From positions 218,501 through 282,500 of the forward strand of contig JACVTC010000045.1 in NCBI GenBank assembly GCA_016946835.1: a DNA stretch of 64,000 nt, given 5' to 3'. Made by a program: the position numbers and the translations under genes. This stretch comes from Neocallimastix lanati (nom. inval.). Its lineage: Eukaryota > Neocallimastigomycota > Neocallimastigomycetes > Neocallimastigales > Neocallimastigaceae. The notes beneath the pieces are model-generated. The model made no database searches and was not told the DNA's origin. It saw nothing but the letters and a program-made list of their open reading frames with translations. Every line of letters begins with the position of its first letter. Position 1 is the first letter of the stretch. Of this stretch, positions 1-13,200 are shown in pieces.

Positions 1-187
1 TTTTTTAAAACTCTTAAAAAATAATAAAAATTTTTTATTTAAAACCAAAAAAAAAAAAAAAAAAATATTAAAAAAAATTTTACAATTTTTTTTTTTTTTT
101 TTGCTGAAAATAATTCATTAATGTATATATAAGTAATTACCTTTTCTGGCGTCAATCTACTTTTTCATATTCAAATATAAAAAAAAA

Positions 188-2765
188 ATGTTCTTTAATA
201 TGCTTTTAAGGTAAATAGCTCCTTAAATATAAATTTCTTTAAAAATCATGTATATTGTAATTTTATTGATATTAATGATTACCAATATTTCAATATAAAA
301 AAAATTTAAAAACTTTTGGAACTTTTGCTTACAGTATTATTAGCTTATTATTCCTTGGTAGCTTAAGTGCTGTTAATGCTACAGTAAGTAAGTTGAAGAA
401 AATATATATTTATTTATTCAATAATAGATTTTTTTTTTATTGTTAATACAATATTTTATAATTTCCCTATTAAATCATATTTACAATTTATATACCGATT
501 GATATTCATGTATTTGAATAAAAGCTATTAATACTTGTGGTATTGAATGCGTTCCTGAATCAAGTTCTGCTGATGGAATTTGTCTAAAGGAAGATAAACT
601 CTATCATTCTGTTTCAGGATCTGCAAATTGCATTAAAGACGATGCTGTAGCCACGATGACAGCTGGATATCATATATTTTCAGTTACCGATACCACTGCT
701 ACGCCTGTAACTAAAGATTCCACAGGATTAATTGCCGGTAATTTAGTACATTTTCAATGTATTAGTGGAGGATGTAAAGTTACTTGTCAAAGAGGAGCAG
801 GTATCGTTAATGTAGATAGCAAATACTATTCAATTCCAGCGGCTGCCGAAGCTACAGATGAAACAACTTCAATTACTAGTACTAATTCTAATAATGTTAT
901 TATAAAAAATGCAAGTAGTATTGCTGTTCTCACTCTTCCTACTGATGATGCTTTTCCAGCTGCAGCCACTTCAGAAAAGTCTTATATTTTGAAAAGTAAA
1001 AGTGATGTTATCACTGAAGCTCCATTCGGTGGATTAAACACTAGCAGTGAAGAAGATTCAGGTATTGTTCTTAGTACTAAAGCGATTTCCGGCGACACTC
1101 CAGCCATGCTTGTTTTCAATTCAGCTTTCAACGGTAAGTAGCTCTCCTAATTTCCGAGAGTAAATTATTGTTACTTAAACATTTTATCATTAAATAAAAG
1201 AATAGGATAAATTATGATAAATATATAGCTTTCTTCTGCTTCTTCTCCTGAAATTATAATTTATACTATATCTATTAATTCTATTTGTTTTTTATTTATG
1301 TTTTTAATAAAAGATGAATACTGTGTAACCACGCCCAACTCACTTATCACCGAAAGACCAAAGAACTACTGTGATACTAATGCTTGTGATGACTACTACA
1401 CTTGTAATAATGGTGTTTGTGAAAACACCACCTAATCCTATAATAGTAAATATATTCTCAATATGATTTCATGAAATAATTATACGATTTCTTAAAATAA
1501 TTGTTTATAAAATTGATACAGATAAAGCTAAAGTAATATTTTTATTTGTTTATTTTTTCATTAATATCCATTTATCAAAATTAATATCTAATTGAAAACA
1601 AATAGGAAGAGCAAGCGTAACTCCTCCTTGCGATCCAATTACTGGAACTAACTGTAATTTTCCCTAATTTTTATATATTATCTATTTTATTTTTATTTTT
1701 AAAGAATTCCTTCACCAATAAGTGATAACTAATTCTGTTCTGTAAATTATGATTTTTTTTTGATTTTTTAAATAGGTACTGGTGACGATGATGGCGATTA
1801 CTATTACATTGGAAGTGGGGAATCATTAGCATCTGCTTCTGATTTAGTAACAACAGCCATTGGAGGAAATTTATTTGTTTGTACTATCTCTGGAGGATCA
1901 CTCAGTAGTTGTGTGAAGAATACCTCCATGGCAGGATACATCAAGAACAGTGACGAGGACCATGGCCTTCCAATCATAAAATGTACTATTGGTTCTAGCT
2001 CTAATTCATGTGTTGCTTTGGCCGATGCTCCGGAAGTCGTTACTAACTGTTCTGATGACACAACTGGTAAAATTGTAGATAATGGCATTTATAAACAATG
2101 TATTGATGGAGATGATAGCCATGCTACTCTTATTCAAAATGTAGTTGAAGCCGATTGTGTTAATGACGGTGATATTATTAAGGATGGAGAAGGCTTCAAG
2201 ATTTGTATTAATAATAAAAAAGTTACTTTTACTAGTGGAAGCTACTTCATTGCTGCTGATAAACAAAATGTATTCAATGATGCCGAGACCCCAAATCATT
2301 TTGTAGCCATTGATATTGATACAGATAAAGCTATTCTTAATAGAGGTAAATTTTTTAATCAATATTTAATTCGTTAAAGTAAAATAATAATAAAAAAAAA
2401 ATGAAGTAAAAGTAAAGAGTTCCCTACAAATTACAACATTTTATTTAGAAATCATTAAAATATGAAAAGTTTACTTTTTTTTTTTTTTTATTTTATTGAT
2501 TATTTAATACATATTTTTTATAACATTTTAATTATTGTTATTATCCTTTTTATTAGATTTAACTCCTAAAAAGTACAGATATGCTATCACTGCAACCAGA
2601 AAAATTAATGAAAAGAATGCCGATAGTAATATGTGTACTGGAGATCCATCCTCTTTAGATACCTCGGTTGCTCATGAATTCGTTAAAGTGATTGAACCAG
2701 AAGGTGCCATTTCAGAAGATCACATTCATTATTACATGGATAAAACTACTGCAGACAGTCAATAG
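188..2765 (+). CDS. Scaffoldin-like secreted Cys-rich protein, 7 exons, possibly disrupted
   Basis: Exons read from splice sites and phase: 188-210, 335-387, 525-1133, 1314-1445 (or 1314-1412), 1606-1653, 1776-2345, 2557-2765. Exons 1-2 encode a signal peptide beginning MFFNMLLSIISLLFLGSLSA. The mature part has paired cysteines and GYHIF, DYYYIG and GSYFIAAD modules like those of anaerobic-fungus scaffoldins, cell-surface or cellulosome proteins thought to carry enzymes. The module ending KAILNR is homologous to segments of the genes at 4.2 kb and 32.9 kb. Donors are GTAAGT/GTAAAT type; introns after the first are phase 1. Oddity: with the best donor, exon 4 contains an in-frame TAA at 1433-1435; a weaker phase-compatible donor (GTGTTT at 1413) avoids it. 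The product, about 500 residues, is short for a scaffoldin and has no visible membrane anchor. Family is fairly sure; function and integrity are not. Confidence 0.65.
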
Positions 2766-4195
2766 ATGTAATACTTTTCTTTTTTTTTTAGATTCTAAGA
2801 AAAAAAAGTTATAATTCATGTTAATTAGATAGTTATCATACTGGAAATAAACATATAAGAAAAGGAATTTGTAAATTTTAAATCGAAAATTCTTATGTTT
2901 TAAATTTATTTAGACTGATGTATAAAATGAAATAAAATTCCATATGTAAATAATTTAATTAATAAATTTTATAACAAAAAAATATATGTATATGCTCTAT
3001 AATATACCATTTTATATTTATTTTAGAAAGATATAAAAGAAAGTATTTTATTATTAAAATGTTTTTATTCAACTATATTAATTGTACAATTCAAAGTTAA
3101 TTTTATATATAATAAGTTTTTTTAAAAATGTATATAAATTTTCACTAAAACTATGTTATATTAATTAAAAATTCATATTATCTATGTAATAATTATGTTA
3201 TAATAGTTTTCTTATTATATCCTTATGACAATTACGATAAATATTTATAACACAATAATATCAATATTGTTGTTTTTATAATTTTTATTATTATTATTAA
3301 ATTATTATTTTTATTATTATTAACTTTTTTTTAATTTTATTATTATTTATATATATATTAAATGTTTATTAATTATTCATTAATTCATATTTCAAGTTAA
3401 AATAATTTATAATTAAAATATAATATTCATTATTTTTAATATTTAATAATTATTAATATAATATTTATAATTATATTTTATAATTTCATTTTAGTATTAA
3501 TACTAATTAAATTATTTAATTTAATATTAATGTATTCATTAACTAATATTAATATATTTATTTAGGTAATTAATATTTTATTTATTATATATTAAAAATT
3601 TTTATTATACTTACTTTTTACTGTAGAGTAATTTCGAAATTTCATTCGACATTCATTTTCTCTTCTAGTTCAATTTTAATATAAATTATAATTATTTTTG
3701 ATCTCATTATTAATACAATATTTTATTATTATAATTCTAAAAACTGTTATTACTTTAAATTTCAATATAAATGTAATTTTATTTTAGCATTTCTAATTTA
3801 AAAATGTTCTTTGAAAAACAAAAAAGATATTTTTTCGTAATTTCTAACAACTATTTTACATATGAAAAATTTTATTTCTTTCAATTTCTTTATTAAAAAT
3901 AATAAAGTCAATTTTGTTTGAAAAATATAAATTTTGTTGAAATTTCGTAAAAAAAAAAAAAAAAAAAAAATTTTTAAAATTCATAAAAAAATAAAAATAA
4001 TTATTTTTATTTTTATTTAAATTCATTTGTAAAAGACAAAACCAAAATAAAATAAATAAATAAACTACTTAGAATTGTTTATTTTCTTGTAAATATTCAA
4101 TTTCGTAAATATACGCAACCTTGTTTTATTTTATTCTGTAAAGATTAAAAAGATACTTTTTGTGGACTTATCTTTTTGGAAATTAAATCAAAAAA
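2766..4195. other. AT-rich intergenic spacer
   Basis: Nearly pure A/T sequence with homopolymer runs. I see no coding exon, RNA gene or repeat unit in it. The last part carries the promoter and 5' UTR of the next gene, but no specific element can be named. Confidence 0.6.
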
Positions 4196-7100
4196 ATGTT
4201 CGCTAAGAAGTTCTTAAGGTATTAATAATTTTTAATTTAAAAAATATGACTTTTTTATTATATATATAAAAATTTTTTATTTTTAAGCATATAATAATAG
4301 CAAGTGATAATAAAAAAATGAAAATTATTGGAAATTAAAAATTATTACTATTATTACTTTTATATAAATTAATTCTTAATTAATAATTTTTTATTGTATA
4401 ATTATATTAATTTTTATTATGCTCTATACCTTTCATTATATTATTATAATGTCAATTGTTACTAAATTGCATAACCACCACTAATAGTCTTATAAGCGTT
4501 TTATTTATGATAAGTCAATTTTTTGATAAGGCTAATGCTGAAATTAGTAATTATTATTAAGATTAAATATTATTTATATATTAATATAATCATTAAGATT
4601 CGAAATAAAGTATATACAAAATCTTTTATTATTAATGTAAAAATATAGATATTTCAACCTGTACGGGAAAAACAACTGAAACTTCTTGTGATGGTTCAAC
4701 TCCATCTGAAAATCCTACAAGTTACTGTGTTCAAATTAGCAATAAAGCAATTTATGGTTTAGATGGCAATGGTGATGCCCTTTGTAAATTCGTATTGACC
4801 CCCTCTTCAGTAAATATTCTTAAAATCGATGGAAAAACAGTTGGAGCTTTGGATACTAGTAATATTAACTCTGATTTAGGAAAGGTTGCTATTATTAATT
4901 GTGATACTACAAAATGTGTTCAAACCCAAGGTATTATTAAAGATGACACAGGAGCTTACTATTCTATCACACCAGGTGAAAATGCCTCAATTAACGATTC
5001 AACCTATAATTCAGTTAATGTCTGTTCAGATAACTCTGGTAAACTTGCTACTATCACCAGAGAAGGTGCTTCACCGGGAGTTGAAATTTGTCTCTCTAGT
5101 AGCAAGAGGTACTCCATTAGCAACAGAAACAACTTATAACTTCCTTTTAGAAGACACTAGTTTGAATGCTCTTACGATTACATTAACCGGAGAAAATTCA
5201 GCAATAGAGTTCTTAAAGTGGGATCCAATTATTTTGTATTTGATGCCCTTTACACCACCGGTTCGTTTATATAAATTTTGAAATTTATTTCTTTTTTTTT
5301 GATTTTTTTTTTTTTTTTTGTTTTTAGTAATATTATATTCACTTAAGTCATTATAGTCAGCAAGAAATAAAAATTTATATAATTTATTTTTATTTTTTCT
5401 TTTTTTGTTTTTTTGTTTTTTTTTTGTTTTTTGTTTTGTTGTATTATAAAGCGATATACTAATAGTAACTGTTTTTAATATTTGATAAATATTACAATAT
5501 TTCTATATTTAATAATATTATTGAAATGTATATTTTTATGTGGGTTTTTTATCATCATTATGGTCACTAATTTATTATCAGAGGAGAAGCTTTTCTGTAC
5601 TAATGAAGATAACAAACTTGAATCTAGATTAGTGAATCAATGTACTAGTGCTGAATGTGAGAAATATTACGTCTGTGCTAACGGTAGTTGTGATGAAAAG
5701 AGCACTTATTATCAATCTTGCTCCAATGGTACTTGTATTCCTGCGGGGGAAACCTGTAAGAAATCCTTTTATATTCAATAATTTTTTTATATATATATAC
5801 ATTATTCAGAAATAATAATGATTATCTTTTGTGAATGTTTTTTTTTTACATTTGATTACTTTCTTTAATTCATTATTTTGACTCTATATTATTATACATA
5901 TATTGAAATAAAAAAATATCCCTTCTAACAAAAACCAATTTTACTAATATTTAAAATATTTAGGTCCCTCTACATCGACCTGTGATCCAGCTGGTAATGC
6001 GACCGCTTAATCACAATGTAAGTTTCATTAGTATATTCTTTAATAAAAAACATTTTTAATCGAAATGATGCATTAATCAATACTAATGCAAGATGAACGA
6101 TTCTTTTTATTGAATCCTTTTTTTTTTTTTATTTCTTAGGTAATGCTGGTTATTACCTCAAAACAAATAAATTATACTTATGTACTCAAAGTAGTACTGG
6201 TAGAAAAAGAAACACAATCGCTTGTAAAGAAGTTGGTGAAGAAGCAGGTCAAACAGGTACCAAAGTTCCAATTGGTTATCTTAAAAATGCCGAACAAGGT
6301 GCCACTGAAACCTACATTCAATGTACTTATGAAGGTACTTGTACCGCTATCAATCCATCATCATCATGTACTGGTGCTGGTGTTCTCTTTACTGATTCCA
6401 GTAGTGAAAGTGCCTTAACTCTTTGTCTTGAAGCTGATACTCCTGTCTCTACTCCAATTGCCGATGAAGGTTCTTATTTTGTTAATGTATCCTCCAAGAA
6501 TACTTTCGGTGATAAGAATGGCCACTATGTCATTGTTAAAATTGAAGATGAAAATGTCATTCTTCAACTCCAAGGTAAATTATAAGATTATATTATTAAT
6601 GATAAATGCATTCAAATTGGTGGTGAAAATGCTGGTATATACTTGTTAGGAAGTAATGGCGCAACAAAGAATAGTCCAGGATATTGTAGTGATGTGAGCA
6701 GTACTGAAATAAAATCATATCAGTATATTAAGGAACGAATTGAGGCAATTGGTCAACCCATTGAAAAGATAATATTGACGATTGGAATGAATTCAATAGT
6801 TCCCTTCAAACATGATTATAAAAATGAAAATATTGAATCAGGTACGTACTTTGTTTACGATGATAATAAATTACCGTTTGAATCAAGTACTTTTAAATCA
6901 GCAAATGCATATAATTGTAGCATTCAGTATGAATACAGTGAAAATGGTGACGTAGCCGCCAATGGATATGCTTGTAATGTATTAAATGGAGCTAATAAAT
7001 ACTACTATGATCGTAAGAATAAGAAAGTATTATTTGCTAGCAATAATAAATGGAAAAAGGAGACGGCGGAAGGATATTATTTCTTTAATGAATTTGATCG

Positions 7101-8990
7101 TGCAGCAACCGTCACTGTTACAACTGATGGTAATGAAGAAATTGATGATGATATTAAATTGAGACAAGGAATAATTAGAAATACCGGTTATTACTTGAAT
7201 AGTGCAGTGACCGATAAACCAGTTGTTATATCGTATGATAATAGCGAATATGGCGTTTATGAAATTGCTAATAATGATTTACATTATTGTACTGTAAATA
7301 AAGATATGACCTGTAAATCGAATAACAATGATGATAAAATAAGCAGTGAAGATATTTGCTATGATAGTAATAGCAAAAAGCTATATATAGTCGAGGAAAT
7401 AATAACAATGAAAGGTGAGGAGCAAGTGACCACCACAAAATGTTATACTGGTACTTTCTCCACCATGAAATATGCTTATATGAATTATAAACTTTATCAA
7501 TTGAATGGTCTTTCAGTTCAAGAGGTCGGTAGTGGTTATTATGTATTAAATGAAGAGAAAGAAGCTTTTAGTAGTTTATATCCAGAGACACCATATCAAA
7601 TAATTCATTGTACCGAGGATAATTATTGTACAGAAATTAATGAAGATATCAATCTTTCTCAGGATGTTATTATAAACAAAGCTGGTGAAGGAGAAAACTA
7701 TTTCTTGAGATATTATAAAAACCCAGAGAAGTTTATGAATAATAATATGAATGGATGCTGTTATCTAGATAATGATGGAATATTACCAACAGAAGAAGGT
7801 GCAAGTTACGGAGAACATAGTTGTTATAGAAGTGGTATATGTATAAATTATGCCTACGCCAGTCATAATATATTAAGTAAAGATGGAAATTACTATGTGG
7901 ATAGTAGGATTACATATAATTCTGAAAATGATTGCATATCGTATAATGGTGCATGCTATGAAGAAGGAAAACGAAAATTTATATTCTACGGTGGTTATCT
8001 ATATATTCATGAAAAGGAATGCCTAAGCAATGCTGGTAAAGGTTTATACCTCATAAAGGATGGTTTACCATTTGATAGTGATGAATGGACTTCTCTTAGT
8101 GGTACATCTGAGGTGTGCTATTATAACGGAAATGGAGCTTGTGATAATGATGAATTGAATACCTATAAAAAACATAAATATATCTTAAATAGCGCAGTTG
8201 AAGGAAAATCTATTGTTTCCTATGATACTGAATTGGATTCATGGCGTACAGTGAAAGAAGATGGTGTATATATATTCTTTGAAGATAACTTTGAACATTA
8301 TAATGCCTATTCAATTGATGCCCAAGATCGTAGAGAATATATTGTTTATCAAATCAAAAATGGTAAATTAAGAGATGTAACGAACGAATTTAAGAATACA
8401 GGTTTCTATATACAAGAAGAATTGTTTGTTGAAAAAACTAGAGAAGGATGGGAGGATGGTGAAAAGATTATTGAAAATGTTAATGTGGTTGGTAATCATA
8501 AATGTACAGCAATTGAAACTGGAGAATTAATTGAACTGAATGAATTCTGTTATTCTGATAGTAAGGGAATGTGTGTTGCAAAGACGGATATAAATGATTT
8601 AACTATCAATATCAATAATTGTATGTTTAATGATGAAGAAAATTCATATTATTACTTTATTAATGATGGTTTATATCAAGTCAATAGAAGAACCTATCAA
8701 TTGATTAAAGAAAATGGACTCTATATAATCAATAGTGAGAATAAAGAATATGAAGATAGTATTGAAAATGAAGCAAAATCATACTTGTGTGAAAATGGAA
8801 AATGTAGTCTTGAAAAAGAATTGGATTCTCAGTACTACTTAAATATTGCTAGCCAATCTATGGGAAAAAGTGTAATTTTATATTATGATAGTAAATCAAA
8901 ACTTTGGAAGAAGACAAAAAAGGATGGACTTTACTTCTTCAATGAGAATGGCTATCCTGTAGGTGAAGACGAAAATCCAGAATATTTCCT
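4196..8990 (+). pseudogene. Large scaffoldin-like gene, multi-exon, interrupted at its 3' end
   Basis: Exons: 4196-4218, 4488-4546, 4649-5260, 5582-5755, 5964-5993 (or to 6017), 6140-6574, and 6650 to about 8990. Exons 1-2 give a signal peptide (MFAKKFLSLISVLF...). The long last exon carries many copies of the scaffoldin motif (GYYFFN, GYYLNS, GYYVLN, GLYLI, GVYIFF, GFYIQ, GLYIIN, GLYFFN) with interspersed cysteines. Segment 6575-6649 contains a TAA but is flanked by GTAAAT and TTGTTAG, is 75 nt and frame-neutral, and sits where the 0.2 kb gene also has a GTAAAT donor; an intron is likely. Exon 3 has two compensating one-base shifts near 5100 and 5205, and its 3' donor (GTTCGT) is poor. The 3' end runs into a copia pol fragment and stops 12 codons later. 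As assembled it is broken; polishing errors could explain the paired shifts. Confidence 0.7.
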
Positions 8991-10605
8991 CACACAAAGA
9001 AAACAAAACAAACGACACAACCACTGAATTAAACCAAATAAACACCAGAAAACGTAATGATAATCAAAAACTCAAAGAACCAAATGACTTTGATGACATC
9101 TTTAGCCTACCTGACAAAGACGACTGGTTAAAAGCCATAAACGAGGAACTTAAGAATATGGAAAAACTTAAGGTTTTCAATACCACCAAATCCTTACCTA
9201 CTAGTGCTAATATCATATCCTGTAAGTGGGTACTAAAATATAAAAGGGACGCCGATGGGAATATCATAAAAAGAAAGGCCCGTCTAGTAGCTAGAGGCTT
9301 CACTCAAAGGTATGGAATAGACTATACCTTCACCTTCTCCCCCACATTAAAACTAGACTCACTACGAATTATCGTTACTCTCGCAGTACAAAGAAACTAC
9401 CAAATAATGCAAATTGACGTTAACGCCGCATACTTAAATGCCGACCTAAATGAAAACATCTATATCAAGGCACCAAAGGGACACCCGATGCACAACAAAG
9501 GATTCTTAAAACTCAACAAAGCCTTGTATGGATTAAAGCAGGCAGGCCGAGAATGGAACGAGACATTGAACAACACACTCACAAAGATTGGATTCCGAAG
9601 ATTAATTAGTGAAACGTGCCTATACATCATGGAAAACGAATCAAAAGAGGTTCTATGTATTGTAGCGGTCTACGTAGATGATATATTACTGATAGGTAAA
9701 CAAAAAGAAATTTTATATGTAAAAGAACAAATTAAAGTATATTTTAATATTAAAGATATAGGTGATATTGATTTCGTCATTGGAATAAAATTTAAAAAAT
9801 ATTACGATGGATATTTCATGCATCAACGAGGTTACATAAAAGAATTATTAGTTAAGTTTAAACTAAAAGATTGCTTACCCGTTAAAAACTTGAAACCCAT
9901 TGAGAATCTTAATTTAAGAAAAGGAAAGTGCGACGAAACATTATATAGGAGTGCAATTGGAAAATTAATCTATCTAGCTGTCTGTACTAGGCCTTATATA
10001 ATGTTCGCCGTAAGCAGGGCTGCCAGAAAGAATAAGAATCCAACTTTAGAGGATTGGGCCAATGTTGAACGAATATTCAAGTATCTGATTTATACTATAA
10101 ACTACGGGATAAAATTCACAAAGGAAAGGTCGTTGAAGGTATACGTAGATGCAGATTTCGCGGGCGACACCGAATCGAGAAAGTCAACCTCTGGATTCTT
10201 GATGATGATTGGAAATGCGCCAACTAGCTGGTATTCTAAGCTACAGAAGTGTGTAGCGACATCTACTGCTGAATCGGAATATTATGGTGTTAGTGAGTGT
10301 GCAAAGCATAGCCTATGGTACATGAACATATTAAACGAATTGAATATAAATATAAATTCCGTTACCATTAACATTGATAATAAGGCCGCAATATACAACT
10401 GTCAGAATCAATCAATAAACTCAAGATCAAAGCATATCGACATCAAATATCATCACGTAAGGGAACTTATTAAGGAAAATAAAATAAATTTGAAATATAT
10501 TAATTCTAAAGAAAATCTAGCCGATGGATTTACAAAGTATCTTTGTAACTCCCTAATGGACAAATTTAGAAATTCACTACTCACGGAAGTGAAAGACCAC
10601 TGAGA

Positions 10606-10640
10606 CAAATCTCACATATCTTTACGGATAGTTAGATTTG
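10606..10640 (+). promoter_or_regulatory. Hairpin abutting the polypurine tract of element A
   Basis: Outer arms CAAATCT (10606-10612) and AGATTTG (10634-10640), with a possible inner TATC/GATA stem. The right arm touches the purine tract GAGGGGGAG that precedes the LTR. Plus-strand priming at this tract is standard for the family; the hairpin is what the sequence shows. Confidence 0.5.
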
Positions 10641-10648
10641 AGGGGGAG

Positions 10649-10838
10649 TGTTAAACGACAATATTAATGTGTCGAACATAGTATCTACCAATCATATTTT
10701 ACATACAAACAAAATAAGATAAGAAAATTACAAATAGTTCATAAAAATGTAGTTAATCTTGTTTTTATATAATAAATAAAAATGCTATATTAATATTACA
10801 TACTTTATAAGTGTACTTCTATAATTTTAGTGTTTAAA
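10649..10838 (+). repeat. 3' LTR of element A
   Basis: Begins TGTTAAACGAC directly after the purine tract, as do the other copia LTRs here (TGTTA...). The right end is estimated from a TGTTTA-like ending near 10831-10838, because no second copy is present for comparison. Confidence 0.55.
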
Positions 10839-11423
10839 ATAATTAATAAAAATAATAATAACGTAATAATTAATATGAAACAAAGAAATAAAACTGTATT
10901 AATATAATTATTATTATATATTATAAAAGCAATTATAAAATAAATAATAAAAAAATATTAAAAAAAATGTTATAGTTTTTTTATTTATAATTCATAAAAT
11001 ATTTTTTTATGTTAAATATAGATATATAATATAATTGAAATCAATGTTTTTAAATTTCAATTTTTAAAAATTTAAATTTTAGAAATAGTTTTTAAAAGAA
11101 TACTGATGCACTTAAGAATTTGGGAAGTCCGTGATAAAAAAATGGGCAATTTATCTAAATATTAACAATGAAGAAATATTTAAATACTATTAATAATATC
11201 ATTATATTTATATTTTTTATTATAATCAGTATCAAATATATTTTTTACAGTAATAAATATTTTAAGATTACTTATATAGCATATCTTTTCTTTATATATG
11301 GTATAAATATACTATATTTTATTTAAAATTTTTATAAGGTCAGTTACATATAATGAAAAGGGAATTTTCAAGTAAAGATATAAAGTAATTTTATAAATAT
11401 AAAAACAGTGATATAAATAATTT

Positions 11424-11662
11424 TATTAAACACCAAAAACAAATATTGATAAAATTAGATATATTTTTAGAATAGCATTTTATATATAATACTTAATATT
11501 TAATTTTATTTATCTTTTATTTTTAATAATTACAAAAGTGTATGTATTTTTAACAAGGCTACATTTTATTTCTTTTATAATTTTATTTAAATATAATAAT
11601 ATTCTGATTGGGTAAATTATATTAAGGTCATTATTAAGTATTTATTTTTTTATATTCTAACA
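11424..11662 (-). repeat. Solo LTR of the B/C copia family
   Basis: The reverse complement follows the LTRs at 19446-19685, 25539-25777 and 39998-40237 over its whole length, including the shared segment ACCCAATCAGAATATT. No internal element sequence is attached. Its flanks (AATTT left, GATAT right) do not form a target duplication. Confidence 0.8.
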
Positions 11663-13044
11663 GATATTATCGAAATCGAAAATAATTTCTTTTTGAAAAT
11701 AATCTATTTTAATTATTCCCGAAAACGTTGACTATTTCAGGGAAATATTATTAGACAATTTTCGAAATTGGAAGACAACTATTTCATATATTTTAATAAT
11801 TAATAATATATAATATATATTAGTACTCCAAAAATTAAAAAATGAAAAAAAAGTTATACATAAAAACATCTACAATTATTTTGTGAACATCACTTCTTTA
11901 AGACATCAGAATATTACAAAGAGACATATAGGACGATATATTAGTTAAATAAAAGAAAAATATATATTTATAAAATATATTATATTTATATTTAAATATA
12001 AAATACTAATAATAAAATAAAAATAATTTAAAAATTTTAAACGAATAATAAATTAAATTTATATTTTATAAAATATTTAAATATTTATATTAAACTTTCT
12101 ATAATAAATTCAAATATAAAATTTTTGATAATATATAAATATATATATATCTAAAAAAATATTTTAGAACTCGTCATTGACTGATTAATTATGATTTTTT
12201 TCAATATATTTTATTGAATTCAATTGTGCATTTCAATCCATAAAAACTAAATTATTTTATATTTTATTCAGTTTTATGCAAACTATTATTATCATTATTA
12301 TTATGATTTAGTGATAGTAATTCATTATCATTAAAATTTTCTTTATTGATTAATGTAAGCCTTACAGGTATAATAAAATGAGTATTCATATAATCAAAAA
12401 TTTTATATTTGAATTTAATATAATTTAATCAACACTTCATAGAAAGTATAATAATGGTAGTACCATTTATATAAATAAGTCTAAGTATTATATAGATAAA
12501 GAAATCTTTATTTATCATGATTATTTTTCATCATTATTTTTTATTTTTTATTTTTTTAATTATATTATTGTTATCATTATATATTTTATTTAATTTAATA
12601 TTATTATAGCTATTGCTACTATCATTATTATTGTATTAAATTTTGGTTAATACTACATTCACACCTACATAAAATAAATCATTATTAGAATTATTATTGC
12701 TATTACATTATATAAATATTTTAATATCAAATAAATAGATATAAATCCAACTTATATCAATAATCTATTAAATTAGCATATATATATATCCGCATAAGGG
12801 TGTCACCCTTCACATAATATGTGATTTTTGAAAATTAAATAAAACCTACTATGATCCAAAGAAATAAAATAAGAAATGGAATAATAAATTTAATAAAATT
12901 TCAATTTAAATTGAATTTAACATAATTAAAAATGAATAGTGTATTTATATAAAATTAAATAAATGAAAGGAAATAATCTGTTTCATTTTTATGTATGTTA
13001 ATGATATTTTCATTAAAAATAAAAAGTAAAATGTAATCTATTAA

Positions 13045-13200
13045 AAGAAAATTAAATATAAGAGACATTGGAGATGTCGAATTCATTGTAAGTATAAAAT
13101 TTAATAAAATATTAAATTGATACATTTTAGATTAAATAAGGTATATAAATAAAATTTTAAAATAAATAGTTTAACTTCTTTAACAAATTTATTCCAATTA
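13045..13200 (+). mobile_element. Decayed Ty1/copia pol relic
   Basis: A short stretch translates to a sequence resembling the RT region IGDVDFVIGIKF of the intact copies, then a RYI-like segment. It is a heavily decayed fossil with many breaks and no LTR beside it. Ends are approximate. Confidence 0.5.

Larger units (their letters stand above)
8990..10838 (+). mobile_element. Ty1/copia element fragment A (pol 3' part plus 3' LTR)
   Basis: Fossil of a Pseudoviridae-type (Ty1/copia) LTR retrotransposon. Recognisable parts are reverse transcriptase (YVDDILL near 9677) and RNase H (ADFAGD, STAESEYY), ending with the typical LADGFTK near 10520, followed by a hairpin, a purine tract and the start of an LTR. 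It is only the 3' part of an element. The preserved coding part reads openly from about 9.0 to 10.6 kb and is more GC-rich than its surroundings. It abuts, and has replaced, the 3' end of the scaffoldin-like gene. The left junction is placed by the change of protein similarity to within about 20 bases. No partner LTR is in the window, so age cannot be judged. Confidence 0.85.

Noticed and set aside
1400-1450. Alternative genetic code with TAA read as Gln, as in rumen ciliates
   Set aside because: Long genes here (glycosyltransferase, acyltransferase, acidic protein) contain no internal TAA or TAG and end at TAA, TAG or TGA; Gln is encoded by CAA. The few in-frame TAA cases can be handled by splicing or gene decay.
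5482-5580. Hydrophobic start of a small secreted protein (MINITIFLYLIILLKCIFLC)
   Set aside because: It lies in the intron before exon 4 of scaffoldin-like gene 2 and joins that exon without a splice. The exon's phase and homology to gene 1 place its start at 5582.
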